DNA of 64,000 nt from Luidia sarsii (Eukaryota > Echinodermata > Asteroidea > Paxillosida > Luidiidae): the NCBI GenBank assembly GCA_949987565.1, contig OX465110.1, positions 16,966,394 to 17,030,393 of the forward strand, read 5' to 3'. Both the position numbers and the translations under genes were made by a program. Positions 31,654-63,892 of the stretch are shown here, in pieces. The first letter of the stretch is position 1; each line of letters begins with the position of its first letter. Under the pieces are notes generated by a model that worked only from the letters and a program-made list of their open reading frames with translations, made no database searches and had not been told where the DNA came from.

Positions 31654-34600
31654 TTGAATAGAGCAATTCAATTGTATCATGTAATACTTCATGATTTGAA
31701 TAGTTTAGATTTGTTGATCCAGCTCAAAATGCCACAAAAAGTGGCGACCTTTTAATGGCAAAGGCATTCCATCCAAAAAGATGAGTTCTCCCACGAGTGA
31801 CATTTCTACAGACATTTGTATAGCTAAAGGCATCCAGAAATGCTTCAGAATATTTACCAACCCCGAATGACACCCGTTTATAAAAAAAAAAAGAGGAATA
31901 AAAATAAATGGTAGTGAAATTGTCACAGTGGACACTTTGATCTCGTTTGCTTCATCATATTTACTTTTATTTTGGTTAGGTCTATTATTTTTGTACATAA
32001 AATAAACATTTTCAATGATTAACCAATAAACCATATTTAGCAACCATACTACAGTGATGGACTGTTGTACACTTCACTGATCATGCAATGACAACACTGG
32101 CTCAGACATACATCACCCTTCTTGTGTGGTGAAAGGATTTAGAATCAGACATTTTTTTTTCTTTAATTACACTTGTAACATTTCCTCTTTTTTTTCTCCT
32201 TTTTTTTTTTTTTAAGTCTTAATTGGTACAAAAAGTTGTTTTTGCAAAACAGCGGTGCACCTATGAACGCAACAACTGAACAGAATCCACTAACACTGCA
32301 GGAGTTATTTCTGATGAATTTTCTTCAGAGAGCCAGCAATTTGTTTTTTAATTTCATGAATACAATCACCCAGTAATGTGCCTACAAAATGCAATGTCCC
32401 TCAGGAATTCCCGGAAAAAATAACCAAAAATGAAATTAATTTGTTTCAGACTTATACACTTTATTTGTTTACCAGCCACTAGAAATATTTATATATTAAG
32501 ATTATGTACATACAATTATTTAGTAAGTTAACGGGCAATTGGATAATGTATAGGAGATACATTATCATTACAACCTGTGCCAATATGTCAAAGTTTTGGA
32601 AACCAAAGCCATAACCAGATTGATTTTGTTTTGTTATAATGTACATAGAATTCAAGATTTTTTTGAGGAAGGACATAAAATCAAAAGGATTACCCTTCAC
32701 ACAGAATCAGAATCATTTGGTATGGCATGTGCCTTTAAGAAGGGGAAGTCTAGATCCTTCAGCACACAGATTCCCTCGGTCTTTTTTTCAAACAAGACAT
32801 TCGGATTTATGTTTAACCCATGGTTAAAGACTCACTGGAAATTGGGGGCGTAAATTTGCACACATTGTTTACCTGTAAACATACATTTTCTTCAATTACC
32901 ATTCAAGGGTCACAGTGAAGCTACTTGATTATGAACAGCCATGATTTCTTCCATTTCTTCTGGGTTTTGGGTTTTCCACACCACATAGGTCATGGCTTTA
33001 ATGCTTGATTTTGCAAGATGTTTCAAGTTCCAGTATTTTAATTTCTTCTCCAGATATACAGACATCGATAGCAATCTCCGTCGCATGTTGCTTATTCAGT
33101 CCGACCAATCAGTGACAGCGATTGTATTATTCTAAGTCTTACCAACCAATCAGAGAGCTGGCATGATTACTGCATTATTTGTTAGCCTACACAGTGGGAA
33201 ATACATACCCCAACTTTCCTCCATATTGTGTGTGTATATATATATAAAAAAAATCATACTTACACTATGGACAAAACAAAGCAGAAAAATGAAATGAAAA
33301 AGGTGATTCAATCTTTTCTGTGCACTTGGGTATTTTATGTTGCAATTCGAGAAAGCATATCTTGAAGACTAGTGTTTGCTACATTTTAAACAAATGGTGA
33401 GTTACAAAAACTCTACTCCAAATTTTTGGAGTCAAGATTTTCAAATGTCAATTTTTGCGATTTGTTCTAGTCACTAAGGAATCTCCACGAACAAAAATTG
33501 TAACAATGAGCTATGGCATGAGTGAATACAACAAAATCACAAGTCTGACCGGCCAACGGACAAACAAAGGGCCCAATGATCCCAGAGGTATTGATACAAT
33601 GTCTTATTGTTATTAACCAAGGTGCCTCATTCAAAATGAATGGTGTCCCCCCCCCCCCTTAGAATTAGGAATGAAAATCTGGGGCTACCCAGATGAAACT
33701 ATCGGACTGGATGTGGTGAGGACTCCACAGGAATGACAGCGAACATTTGTGATTCTTCAAAAGGAACTAGCTTTGCTGTTGTGAATTGTGCATTTAACTA
33801 TTAACAGAAAGATAGCTGCACAAATAGCACTGCCTAACCACTGGAAATTATGGCAATACTGGCTATGGGCAAACAGGTGTTACCGACACCTGCCTATCCA
33901 CTTCCATATCCCATAGCCTCCTTGTAGTTGTCAGAATTCTTTAGCTTTATGATACTCAGAAAAATATCTTATCGATACAAACACGAAAGAACTAACAAAA
34001 CGTTGGTTTCCATTTCCATGAAATGAAAGTCAATAGATTAATAACTTTTTCATTATATCTTTTTTATTTTGGATGGTAATTTGCACTTGTTTGCAGGGGT
34101 TGAATTTTTTTCAATTTTTTTTTTCTGGAAAGATTTACAAGAGCTGAAAGTAACTGTACAGTGTAGTTGGTACGACAGAGGCTGGAATTAGGCCAGGCCA
34201 CACTCGCTTTGCACCGCAACGAATTCGGAGAGAATATGACGATATTTAGTGACCGAGGGTCAAGTGCGAAGCAAACAATGAGGCTGCGGAAACTCAGGAT
34301 CAAGCCAGGAGAGGCTCCCCAAAATAATGAGAAGCACCCGAACGAGAACGTCTAAGACCAAGATCAATTGGTCGACTGCTCCGCTCATTGCCTTTTTAAA
34401 AAGAAACAAACATTCAATTCCACGCTTTGGATGGACAGAGTTCGTTTCCAGACACTCGCTCAAACAGGTTAATTTTGAACAACCTGGAGAGTCACAAACA
34501 TTTCTGATGGTCCACTGCACACCGGATTTTTTTTTAATGAGATAGAGATCTGCATGCAAAGTGAGGCTCCGTCCAAGGAAAAGGCAAAAATCAAGGAGTC

Positions 34601-35276
34601 CCGTATGATCATTACAAACCCACATCAATGAGGATTGGATACAAAGTCCATCAGGAGGAATTTTCTTAAAGGACGCAAGGCCAATGCGCAAGGATTGGTT
34701 CCGCCGGATATGGTGCATGGTGGCAACACTTTAAGCACTGATATACGGTAACAGTCGCATGTGGGATCCGTTCATATACAGCCGCTGTACACATCGATTC
34801 TTGTATTCTTTTGGACAGTCAATGGCGGGTTGTTTTTTTAGCCCGATCTTGAAAGGGGAGGGCCCATGCCAGGTGGTGGGAAACACTGACAGTTTACCTG
34901 TATAGTCAAGTGTGATTCAAGGTTAATCAAGGGACCTTGAGAACCATCTGGATTGACGGGTCACGCTCAGCTGCTGTTTTGCACTACTGACTGACCGGGC
35001 AAGGGGGGGTCGATTAGTCTGCTCCTTACCACAGTTTTTCTGATCACAGCAAAGCCAAGGCACAGGGTACCAGACATCCTACCTCTCCATCCCTACCCCT
35101 CCCCTATCCCCTTCCCGCTCGACAATTGCACTGTCCTAAACCTTCCCGCCAGCTTCAGACCGCAACGGATTGGGTTGTATTCGCTCCAAGGAGACTCTCC
35201 CCCTTGGTCTGCGTGCTCCAAACCCCCCCCCCCCCCTCCCCCTCCCCCAGTCCCCCCTTCCCCCTCGACGCCTGTG
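31654..35276. other. Convergent intergenic spacer and probable 3'UTRs
   Basis: SDR39U1 (+) and AP1G (-) end toward each other. Minus-strand AATAAA candidates for AP1G stand at 32465-32460 and 34068-34063. Simple repeats include (TA)n at about 33234-33245 and C/G-rich runs at 35221-35260. No further coding exon recognised. Confidence 0.5.
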
Positions 35277-54360
<19,084 letters not shown>

Positions 54361-55880
54361 GGTCAGATGAGTATGTGACCAGCCTCAGACAGAAAATCAG
54401 AAAAGAAGCGCTGCAAGAAATAAAACAATGCAAAGACAAATTGACAATGATTTTAGAGTTCAGAACAAATGCAACAGATTGAACAGAATACTAATTTTCA
54501 AGGCCATTTGGAGTGGCAAATAGTCTGGTGATTTTAGAGCACAAATCACAACATTGCACACAAAGGCTTATCATGTAATAAGTTACATAAATTGTACAAT
54601 TTACAATGGAAATAAAGACCAAAGATCCTGTGATCTCACGACTTCCTAATGGAAGATGAAATTATTAGTATTATTAGTTCTGCGAAAAATTTCCTTGTTT
54701 TCAATGGGGGTGTACATAAACAATGTCTGTTTTAGTATCACTTCTGCAGAAATACAAAAAAAATGTAGGGTGAGTTTTACTTTCACATCTGAAAATTTAT
54801 GAAAGTGGTAACACAAAGGTTTCATTTCAGTTTGGGAACTAATATTTTGTAATAAGACAAGCGCATATTCATCTGGCCAATCCAAGTTCCAACTAATTTC
54901 TTTCATTTGATTTTGAAGTCAATAATATGGCTATATTCATTGACAATTTACATCATATGGAACTGGAAGCATAATCAGTTAGTCTAGTTTCAAGTTACCT
55001 AAGTTAAGAGAAGATTATCATGATTTTTCTTTCAGTTTCATACAGAATGCAGAATGTATTATGCTAGCCCCTACATAGTACATACATACATGAGGCAAAT
55101 TCAGTTTTCATTCATGAAATTGTTTATTGTCAATATTGACAATTCATCTTGCTTTAGCTATTTTGCAAAGCACTGGGTGGATGGTTATTTTCATGATTAT
55201 TTTTTATATTATATACAATCTACACGCATATGGAAATACTGATGGAGGATGTCAATGGCAAGGGTGAACTGATGGCATTTATTTGGGCCTACCATTGAAC
55301 CATGCTTGTTTTGCTTCCTGCATGGTTGAACCAATTCAATTTCAAATTCAATGATGAATGAATGGGCGTAAAGCCGCAAGCCATAAAAAAACCCAGATGA
55401 CTTCAGCGTGATTCAATTTCAACTCAAGGCATTTGTATTTTGAAGTTCATAAAGTTTAAAAGATCTTTAAAAAAACATTCTTTAACTCAAAACAACAGCC
55501 AACATGTACATTTTCGAAAGGCCCAAAGGGAAAATACAGTCACGGGTTAGAACTTTCAAATCATCTGTAATTCATGCGACATTAGCAATGCTGTAGCATG
55601 CATGCACACATCGTAGTACCGGCATCACAGTTCGGTCGGCGACGGCACATCTTTCCAGCTTCAACAGCGTCAAACACATGTTCGTAACACACAAATGAAA
55701 TGTTACTGCAGAAAAAACAATCGGAAGGTCGTCTACATTACGGAAATGGTCAAATGAAATCAGAAATTACCTTCAGTGCAGAGCAACTTGGCCCAAAATA
55801 AATGGTTTTCTGGCCTCGACCAAAACCTCTCCTCCACGTCAAAATGGCCGACAAAGCCACCTCACTTTATCTTTGACCTC
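54361..55880 (-). promoter_or_regulatory. Probable 5'UTR exons and promoter of the gamma-adaptin gene
   Basis: Reading the minus strand upstream of the start codon, a polypyrimidine tract and ttgcAG acceptor lie directly above 54410, so 54361-54410 looks like the 5'UTR part of exon 1. About 1.4 kb further up, a CTGAAG|GTAATT donor at 55771/55770 could end a non-coding first exon covering roughly 55771-55860. That exon contains GCCATTTTG on the transcript strand (AAAATGG on the plus strand at 55841-55847), a YY1-type motif common just downstream of start sites of housekeeping genes. The splice sites are seen; their use is inferred. Confidence 0.45.
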
Positions 55881-58050
55881 AAAATCAATTCGCCAACTTT
55901 AATTAGCAAATTCTACAGCCAGTGGGAGGTATCGATGTACTTTGAATTGTGGCAAATGAAAATTTAGATGGCAAAACGTCTATGAGTTTTAGAAATTCTT
56001 AGAAAATCCTCAAAATCGAATTGAGAAAAAATAGGTCCGGTAACACCCTCCCAGAAATGTGAGTAACATGCCACAACTCGTGGCATCATTTTCGTCATCT
56101 ACGACTTTTGTTCAGACGAGCGCCCTCAATATTTTGTGTACAAGAGCGCTGCACGTCTACTGTGAATGTGGGCGGGGTCTCTCTCGGAAATAATCTGACA
56201 GTGATATTCGAGACAAAGGTGTCTCATAATTTTACTCGCAAATTAATATCGAAACATCATCATTTGTGCTTATTCATTAACCTTTTCAATGCTACAGTTT
56301 CCTTAATAGCACAATTCTGTACCCTACACCTCCAATCCATGTGCACCGTTCGTATTATTTTCTCTTACACCCAGTTTCTAGTTACACAATAATCAGAGCT
56401 ATCGTAAACTGGCACCATGCTCGCACGCAAATAATTTTGCACATTAATAAACATCACAGGGTGCTTGTGTGAAACAGAAGGGCAAATTATCGGGTGGAAC
56501 AAATATCTGTGGTAAAATTATTTTGATATTATTATTATAATATTATGTCGGTAATTTATATTATCAGCACGAGTCGCTCGCCAAATGTAAGCATACGTGC
56601 CCGTGACATAAAGGATAGGTTATCAGTCTATTAAAAGCGATTTTGACAAAGCGGTACGGAAACCTGTATCCTACGCGTACGATACAAAGCCAATGGTTGC
56701 TGCTACCGAGCACCACACTACATTATTTTGTGCCAGTGCGCAAACTTGAACCAAAATAATTAAGCGCGGTAAATGCGAGAGTCGACGGCGGCGGTGTGCA
56801 GTACTTTTTACTTTTAATGAGTCTTAAAAGATTAAAATACGGATTTTCAAATGGGGAGCTGGTTCAACATGTATCACTTACGCCACGGTCTTGAACGTTG
56901 TACCTCTGATTTAATCAGATTTTTATAATAAAATCTCAAAAGTTGGAGTCCAATGTCAATGGCTGTATAATATAGCCTGTGGCTGTAGCTAGGCTGTATT
57001 GCCTGTCATTTTAGATTTGTACTAATTAGTCAGGATTTTTTTTTTACTTCTAATTTATTGAGAGATATCTCTGAATTGAATTATATGCCTTATTCTTCAT
57101 TTGTTCTAATGACTAGTGTCCGTGACCTATTTTTAATGATCTAGTAAAGATGTCTCTAAAAACTGAACTATGAAGTAATTGCTTGGGTCATCCTTACTAC
57201 TTTAGATTATCAAAAATATCTATACTGATTACAATACTGTATACAATTAGATTCTTTTCTAAATGAAAACCCAATGCCAAAGGTATCTCTGTGACTAAAT
57301 ACAAATAAATGTATGCATTTTGTTTCACTGACGGACTCAAATTGTGACAGCAACGTACTTTGATAAATTTTGAAATGCAAATTTTGCCATAAATCATCAA
57401 CAGGGTCACATTTACTGCATATTATATAAAACAATTATGTATAATGCAACTTTTTTTATCTGAATCTGAATTTGTTGAAAGAGACAGGTACTGTGGAAGT
57501 TGATATATATTTTTGCTGTGTACTCTGACCATGGTCTTTCCACTTGTTATGGTAAATGTAATAAACGTTTGGTGTCTATGAAAACAGTTGCTGCATGTTC
57601 ATATCTTAAACAGTTTTGCATTTTGTAAATTGATAGAGCCTTGCCATTTTTATGTAGATTTTTTATCCTTCTGGTAATTGAAATTTTGACAAAATATCTT
57701 TTTTAATAGCTTGTGCAGATGAAGTTTTACAGGTCGACAGCATCATAATTATTGTGATTTCCTGGTTTGAAGGTATGAAGATTAAGTTTAATATTATTAT
57801 TAATTCCTAATGCTATCTTTCTTTTGCAATTTGTCTTCTAATTCTGATCATGTTTGCATGGTTCACTCAGTGTGCATGTTTGAAATAAAGCACAAAAATA
57901 ATGATAAAGTTGTCGCTATTTAGTATTTATAATTATGTACTTTGTGGGAATGATGAGTGCAACATGTTGGCTTTTACTTTTCACTTGTAAAAAGGGTTTT
58001 GTTGTAGGAATTTGTTGTAGAATACGTGATGCTTAGGGCAGCCAGGGGTT
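55881..58050. other. Divergent spacer between AP1G and ELMO
   Basis: AT-rich, with no coding exon or clear repeat recognised. AP1G is read leftward and ELMO rightward, so regulatory sequence for both is expected here or nearby. Confidence 0.45.
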
Positions 58051-58450
58051 CAACTGTTTATTTTTGTTTTGCAATTCGAAAAAATTGGGGTTTAGATCTG
58101 GTCCTATTTGGCTGTGGAAGTGGAAAGGACGGATGCTTCCCAAAATCCTTGCAGAAATTTTGCTTGAACTGCTGTACATTTTTGGGGGTGTTTTATTCTA
58201 GGGTATTTAGAAGAAAATACACTCAGCTAAGAACAAAGATAAATTGTAATTAATCTGAAAAATGAAGATCCAAACTACAGTTTTCAATATAGCTAATGGG
58301 AAACTGGGAAACTTTTTGGCGTGGAATTTTTCCCCTCGAAGAAAGTGATAGTTTTTGTTTTGCTTTCTGTCTATGGGAGCTCGATTTATTTTAGTGACCT
58401 GCACCAATCGTGATCCATTACATTGTAAGAGCGCCCTCTATTCGACAACT
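58050..58450 (+). repeat. Dispersed repeat family D, copy 2
   Basis: Matches 26150-26520 in order and orientation (CCCAAAATCCTTGCAGAAAT, TTTTTGGGGGTGTTTTA, GATCCAAACTACAGTTTTCA, GGGAGCTCGATTTA). Like copy 1, it ends 150-550 nt upstream of a gene start region. Confidence 0.75.
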
Positions 58451-58559
58451 GGTACCATGCATTTGGGATTTCCCCCACCCGTAGGCTTGTAATGCCTTTG
58501 CGGTGAGTCGGCAGGGAACCAGGCGCACAGTAAAACTATTGAATAGCAGCTCCAGTCAA

Positions 58560-58640
58560 AAGAACTTGACAGAAATCCCGATTCGTTTAGACACCGAAGG
58601 ATTTGTTACGAGAAACAAAGCAAGGAAAGGGTAAAGATTA
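58560..58640 (+). promoter_or_regulatory. Possible first non-coding exon/promoter of ELMO
   Basis: The segment contains ACCGAAGGATT at 58593-58603 and, 25-30 nt later, AAGGAAAGGGTAAAG, which offers a GT donor. A closely similar arrangement sits 1.1 kb upstream of the EXOC2 start (3981-4025), and CGAAGGATT also lies 14 nt before the SDR39U1 ATG. This could be a shared initiator or leader motif. There is no transcript evidence. Confidence 0.25.
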
Positions 58641-59022
58641 CGTCTGTCCTTTTGATCTTCCTCTGCCGAGGTGCATTTGTCACCCTTTTGGAAAGTTTAC
58701 GCGGGGGGTTAACCTTTCAATTAATTTACTAAAAAGTAAAATTAAAAACCTTTGCCTTGGTGATTTTTTTTTCATACAGTAGTTTTTACTTTATTATTTA
58801 TTTAGCACTTCCGGGTAGTGTTTTGTTTATGCCAATGCCCAATGGTCCAAATTTCTCACAGGATGTCTTTGTTAATTCGCCCCCTCAATGGAAATTTCGT
58901 AAATATTGCATCTCTGTCAATATACATGGGGGTGTATACAATTTGTCTTTGACAGGGAGTTGCATCTGCAGTGACTGAGTCAGTGAGTGTGTTATAAATG
59001 TGGAAAGCAGTAAAAACAATTA

Positions 59023-59213
59023 CGCAGTGGCTGTTGTTACGGCAGTCGTCCGTGTGGTTCCCTGACTTAACAGTATTTGTCAGGATGTTTAGCTCTTGGA
59101 ACCAGACTATCAGTAGTAATACTGATAGACTGGTTCAACCAGCCTGCAATGCTGACGAAATACAATCAAGTCAGGGAACCACACGGACGACTGCCGTAAC
59201 AACAGCCACTGCG
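59023..59213. mobile_element. Palindromic MITE with 46-bp inverted repeats, copy 2, 9-bp duplication
   Basis: 191 bp, nearly identical to 4437-4625 and flanked by AAACAATTA at 59014-59022 and 59214-59222. A 9-bp duplication with long inverted repeats points to the Mutator-like (MULE) superfamily. It ends 170 nt before the ELMO ATG. Confidence 0.88.
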
Positions 59214-59382
59214 AAACAATTAATAACATTACAATTACAAAGTACAAGAGTTCTTTGTTTCCTTTGTTGACACAACAGGCAATTGGGTGTGGTGCGGGGA
59301 GCCAGCTAGAGAGGGCTCACAGCCCTCTGTCACATTGCGTGCTCTGGTTACCGGCCCGAGGAGACCGTACACAGCCGCCAGG

Positions 59383-62300
59383 ATGACGAGCGTGACGCTG
59401 ATTGACACGTCGCGGTCCGACCCCTCCATCATCCGCCTAGCCGTGGAGATGGAAGGGAAGATTGGACAGCTCTACTGCCTGGACCAGGTCAGTCTGCTCA
59501 GGTTCTAGGATGCCACCGGGAAGATTAGGTCGTGTTCGAAACGGACTCCCAGAGCTACGGCTACAGCTATTGTCTTCACATCCCTGTGCGTTTTCAATGG
59601 AGCGAAGATCTAGCCGTAGCTCTAGACAACAGATTTCAGACACGGCCTTTTTCACCTTGCAAATGCTATTCTTCCCGCAAATGCTATTCTCCCGGTCCCT
59701 TAGTGTCTGATTGGCCAAGTGTCATTACATCATATTCATGCGTTCATGTAGGCTCTATTCTCTGATGTCGGTCAATCGGAGTTAAGAGTGATCATGAAAA
59801 TGTATAACATCAGCAGGAACGACCTCCGGGAAGAATGCCGTTGCCGGATGAATATCACTTCTAAAGGGGATGTTATATTCACCCAGCACCGGCATTTTGG
59901 TGAATATACACTTCCTTTGGTCTCATTAATTAATTATTACCTCAGTGATATACACAAATATTGCAAACTGCTTACTGACTAAAATTCCAAAAATGCAAAT
60001 CTTAAAATTTAGTGGGCCTGACGTTTCGATCCTAGCAGGACCTTTCTCAAAGGTAAAAGGGTGAAAAAACCCCATAAATTCACAAATTAGACCAGATGTC
60101 ATTATGTAGAATGTAGACATTATCTGGCCCAAGTTCTTGCCGAAAAAATGGCCTTACAGTTACAGTTTTCCCTTAAGCCGTAATTATGTGACGCGTTTGT
60201 GTGGCGGGTTTGTAGGAATTGTGAAGTGCATCTTTTGTACACAGCTGCATACTGACCATCGTCTGGTTGACACATACGCATCATACAAATCATTATTTGG
60301 GGGAATACTGTAAGTCAGTTGTTTTTGCAAAGTGGTTGTGCCAGACAATGTCAATTTTCTACATAATATTAATGATAATTAATAATTTTAGTCAGTAATT
60401 TTAGTCACTAAGCAGTTTGCAACATTTTTGTATATCACCAATATTAATGATAGGTAGTCTATTCTGGTTTTAGTTTTTTTCCCCACCCTTTTATGGTGAG
60501 GGTATTAAACTAAACGCTGTCTGCACCACATTGTAACCATACACATAATATGATATGATTATACTATGATTCTAGCAAATTCTCATTGATTTGTATTCTC
60601 TTTTTATCTTGGTAACATACTTTGCCTTGCTTAGCACATCATTTTAAGTGCGTGTGGTCAACCATGTCATTGGATGTCTTGTTTTCTACCAGAACAAATC
60701 CCTAGACACCATCGTCGGGGAGGTGTGTCACATGTACAGCATTGCCAACCCACAGGAGTACGCCCTGCAACACACGGATGAGAAGCTGGCCTACATCACG
60801 GAGGACAATCGCAACGATCTCACCAACGGCATGGTGCTCAAACTCACCGATTCGCCGGTAAGTTTACAACTCATCGTTAATTACAAGTAGTCATTCACTA
60901 CAATTCCAGTGTAGTTCACATCCAAAAACTCCTCATAGTCGATGGTGCAATGACTTGAAGTTTGTTGACTGAAAGTCAGATTTGACATCATAGTTCACAT
61001 GTGGGCTCATCTAATTTGGTCAGCTTGTCGTTTGAATATAAGGCAACTACATTGGACATACAGTGGCAATTGACCAATTGCACAATGTCATCATGTGACT
61101 GGGTATGCAGCTAGGGTCTCGGATAAACAAATATCCAAATATCTTGAATATTCTTCATAGATTTTGAGAGAGAAAAGCCTTGATCGAACAAACTAGTGCA
61201 CCAATCATCCTGTACTTTACAACAGCGGCACCTTGATCTGGGGGCCGCCATGTTACTTAATTCTAAAATTTAGTGGGCCTGACGTTTCGATCCTAGCAGG
61301 ACCTTTCTCAAAGGCAGAGTGCCTTTGAGAAAGGTCCAGCTAGGATCGAAACGTCAGGCCCACTAAATTTTAGATTTACATTTTGGTAATTTTAGTCAGT
61401 AAGCAGTTTGCAACATTTGTGTATATCATGTTACTTAATTGTTTGATACCCACTATAGGTCGCGTGACCTACAGGGCACAATCGGTCAGTTGTTGCCATT
61501 TACACCATCGAATACATTTTGTTTTATAAGACATGCAAGTCAGGGATTTGGAATTCTCTGTCTAGCCTAATTAGAGCCGTTTGTCTTTATTGAATAGAAT
61601 TGTCTATTTGTTATGTGGCACACATGGCAATTGTTGTTTCTTTGTAGAGCAGTGAAACAACAAAACGTTAAGGTGTAAAGAATAAAAGCACAAGAAAGGC
61701 ACATGTAAATATCCATTTAAACATTATACAAGTCGAATACACAGCATCCATGGCTGAAATTGAGTTGCTACAAAGTATTAAGAGGACAGTCAAAAACGTG
61801 TCCTTAAGACGATGAGGTTGATGCGGTTGATGCCTCCCCGTCCCGATCCCAGGGGAAGACCGCCCAGGAGGTGTTCAGCAGCCTGCAGTCGGAGAACCCC
61901 GAGGAGACCCAGGAGGCCCTGCAGCGCCTCTCCAAGGCCTCGGCCGACATCACCTTTGCCCAGGAGTTCTGCAACCGCGGCGGCGGCGACCTCCTGGTGA
62001 AGATGGTGGAGGAAGGGACGGAGTAAGTCTTGATGCTGTTGGGGTTTTTTTTTCGCCTTGGATGAAGGTGTGCTAAGGGCCACAGCACTGCCCGCTTGTT
62101 TGATTGACAGTGTAGATAAGACTCGAAGGTTTGCATGGTGGAAACACTAAGTGGAAGGTTTGCAGTGACGCCATGTATCTCTCCTCTTCCAAGACGTGCG
62201 GCTCTGAAAAGAGCCGGTTAACTCTCTTTTCTGAGCCGCACTTATTGGAAGAGAAGAGAGACATGGTGTCACCGCAAACCTTCCACCTTTTTGACACTGT

Positions 62301-63892
62301 GACAAAGTGGTCAAATTCACCAAACACGTCGTAACTTACGACCAACCGCAAGACGATGAGCGATGCACAGAAACCGCATGGTGTATCACAACTTACGACC
62401 GGTTATCCGTGTTGTAAGTTGAGTTACGATGCATCGTAGGGCTTTGTGAAATCCACCCAAGGTGTTTTATTTCAAAGAGGGTTTGCTCTGCTCGGCATTC
62501 AGTTAGCACTGTATGCTCAGTGCTTTGCCTGATTGCCTGATGGAAAATTGGCTGATTGGCTGCCGGAACTTTTTTTTTATAAGGCAATCGGACAAAGCAT
62601 TGATCGCACAGTGCTGATTACCTACGAGGGCAGACCCTCTTGAATTATATTATCACCGACACAAAAATCATAATATATGTAAGTTTGCGGTGACAAGATG
62701 TAGCACTTCTCTTTCTAGAAGGAGTGTGGCTCTGAAAGAGCCGGTAACTCAACATTTCGGGTAGTGTGTGCCTCTCAACAGTCTCCCGACGACGTAGTAT
62801 TTCCACCATGCAAACCTTCAAGTTATATTCAATAGAAATGAAAGGGTTGTTCATCGCGGTGGTGTAGACAATTAGAGAGGTGATCAAAGTCACGCGATGT
62901 ATCGTTGCTAGAAGCGACGTTTCGGTTGCTAACTGCTAACCTTCATCAGGCAACTGAAGAAAGTTATAGTTGGCTTGCTTGATTTGTTATAGTTGGCTGA
63001 CCTGATTTTTTTTTTTTGTTCTTTGATTGGCAGACAAGGGGAATCACTTGCATACTCCTTGGCAAGCTTCCTGGAACTCATGGAACATTCCATCATCCCG
63101 TCGGAGAACATCACCAGCAAATTCATCAAGAGGGTAAGCAGCCGCCTCCGGCCCCATCCTGTCCCCCCCCCCTCTCTCTTCCCTCCCTCCTTTCGAGCAA
63201 AGCTGAGGGGAAAATTGATTTCCTTTGAGAAAAAAAAAACCCAGAAAGACTCATAGACGAATAGCCTTCTGACCGTCACCTCACCCAAGCAAAGACAAAA
63301 TTTTCTAAATTTTGGAGTAATAAAATTGCAGAAATGTTGCAAACTGCCGACTTTGAGACTAAAATTCATTTGATATCAAGAGTTAGGAGGACCTGACGTT
63401 TTGATCCTAGCTGGATCTTTCTCAAAGGCAGAATGACAGGGACAAAACCCAAATGAGATGGGGAGAGCAATAGACCAATGTCATCACGTGACTTATATGG
63501 TGGGGTATTCTGGGAAGGGCTCAGGTACAAACTATTCTGCATAGATTTCGAGAAAGAAAAGCCTTGATTAAACAAACTAGTGCAGAAATCATCATGTGCT
63601 GAACAGTGGCGCCTTGATCTGGAGGCTGCCATGTTTGTTGATTATTTTGATACCCACTTTAGGTCACCTGGCGTATAGGACGCAATCGGTCTATAGGGAC
63701 ACTAACATTTGGAGCCTAGAAATTGATACAGTATCTCTGGAGCTTATCACAATTGGTTAAACTTCTCTTGTCTGTGCACCCTTGCCAGGTGGCGTCCTAT
63801 GTCAACCGTACACACTCTGCCGTCCTGCAGCCGGGCGACAGCAAAGTGACCCTGAAGGCATTGGCCATCTTAGAGAGCCTGGTACTGAGCAG
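59383..63892 (+). CDS. ELMO: Engulfment and cell motility (ELMO) protein, 5' part, 5 exons, 214+ aa
   Basis: ELMO proteins bind DOCK-family exchange factors and activated RhoG to switch on Rac in engulfment and migration. Exons: 59383-59487, 60693-60857, 61853-62022, 63034-63133, 63789-63892. The last ends with two bases of a codon before GTAAGT, and the gene continues past the window. Residues 18-90 form the ubiquitin-like Ras-binding region (IIRLAVEMEG, EVCHMYSIANPQEYALQH, YITEDNRNDLTNGMVLKL). Residues 91-214 begin the armadillo region (ITFAQEFCNRGGGDLLVKMVEEGTE, FLELMEHSIIPSENITSKFIK, ASYVNR, ALAILESLVLS). The start ATG at 59383 gives an N-terminus about 15 residues longer than human ELMO1. 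I cannot say whether it is orthologous to ELMO1, 2 or 3; an unduplicated gene is plausible. Intron 1 carries a 112-bp MITE and ribozyme-like repeats. Confidence 0.92.
59532..59643. mobile_element. 112-bp MITE with GTGTTCGAAACGG ends, copy 2
   Basis: Shares CCAGAGCTACGGCT, TTGTCTTC and AGCTCTAGAC with copy 1 at 46478-46589, at the same length and orientation. It lies 45 nt into ELMO intron 1. Confidence 0.75.
59943..60440. repeat. H1 repeat (one arm) and a tail-only copy
   Basis: 59943-60065 has AGTGATATACACAAATATTG through GGGCCTGACGTTTCGATCC to CCTTTCTCAAAGG. 60380-60440 has only TTTTAGTCACTAAGCAGTTT and GCAACATTTTTGTATATCACC. ELMO intron 1. Confidence 0.8.
61263..61427. repeat. H1 hairpin with perfect 13-bp flanking duplication
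   Basis: ATGTTACTTAATT stands at 61250-61262 and 61428-61440. Inside, GGGCCTGACGTTTCGATCC...CTTTCTCAAAGG is followed by its complement CCTTTGAGAAAGGTCC...GATCGAAACGTCAGG and an AT-rich tail ending GTATATC. ELMO intron 2. Confidence 0.88.
62113..62830. repeat. Two H2 copies and an inverted-repeat MITE in ELMO intron 3
   Basis: 62113-62285 is an H2 palindrome (GAAGGTTTGCATGGTGG...GGCTCTGAAAAGAGCC and back). 62290-62460 is a MITE with GGGCTTTGTGAAATCC at its right end, like 11545-11710. 62683-62830 is an H2 copy with a core on the minus strand reading CTGTTGA, stem, GAAA. Confidence 0.65.
63335..63440. repeat. H1 repeat, one arm (ELMO intron 4)
   Basis: GAAATGTTGCAAACTGCC, GACCTGACGTTTTGATCC and TCTTTCTCAAAGGCAGAATG, followed by ACAGGGACAAAACCC as in the 17753 copy. 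Confidence 0.8.
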
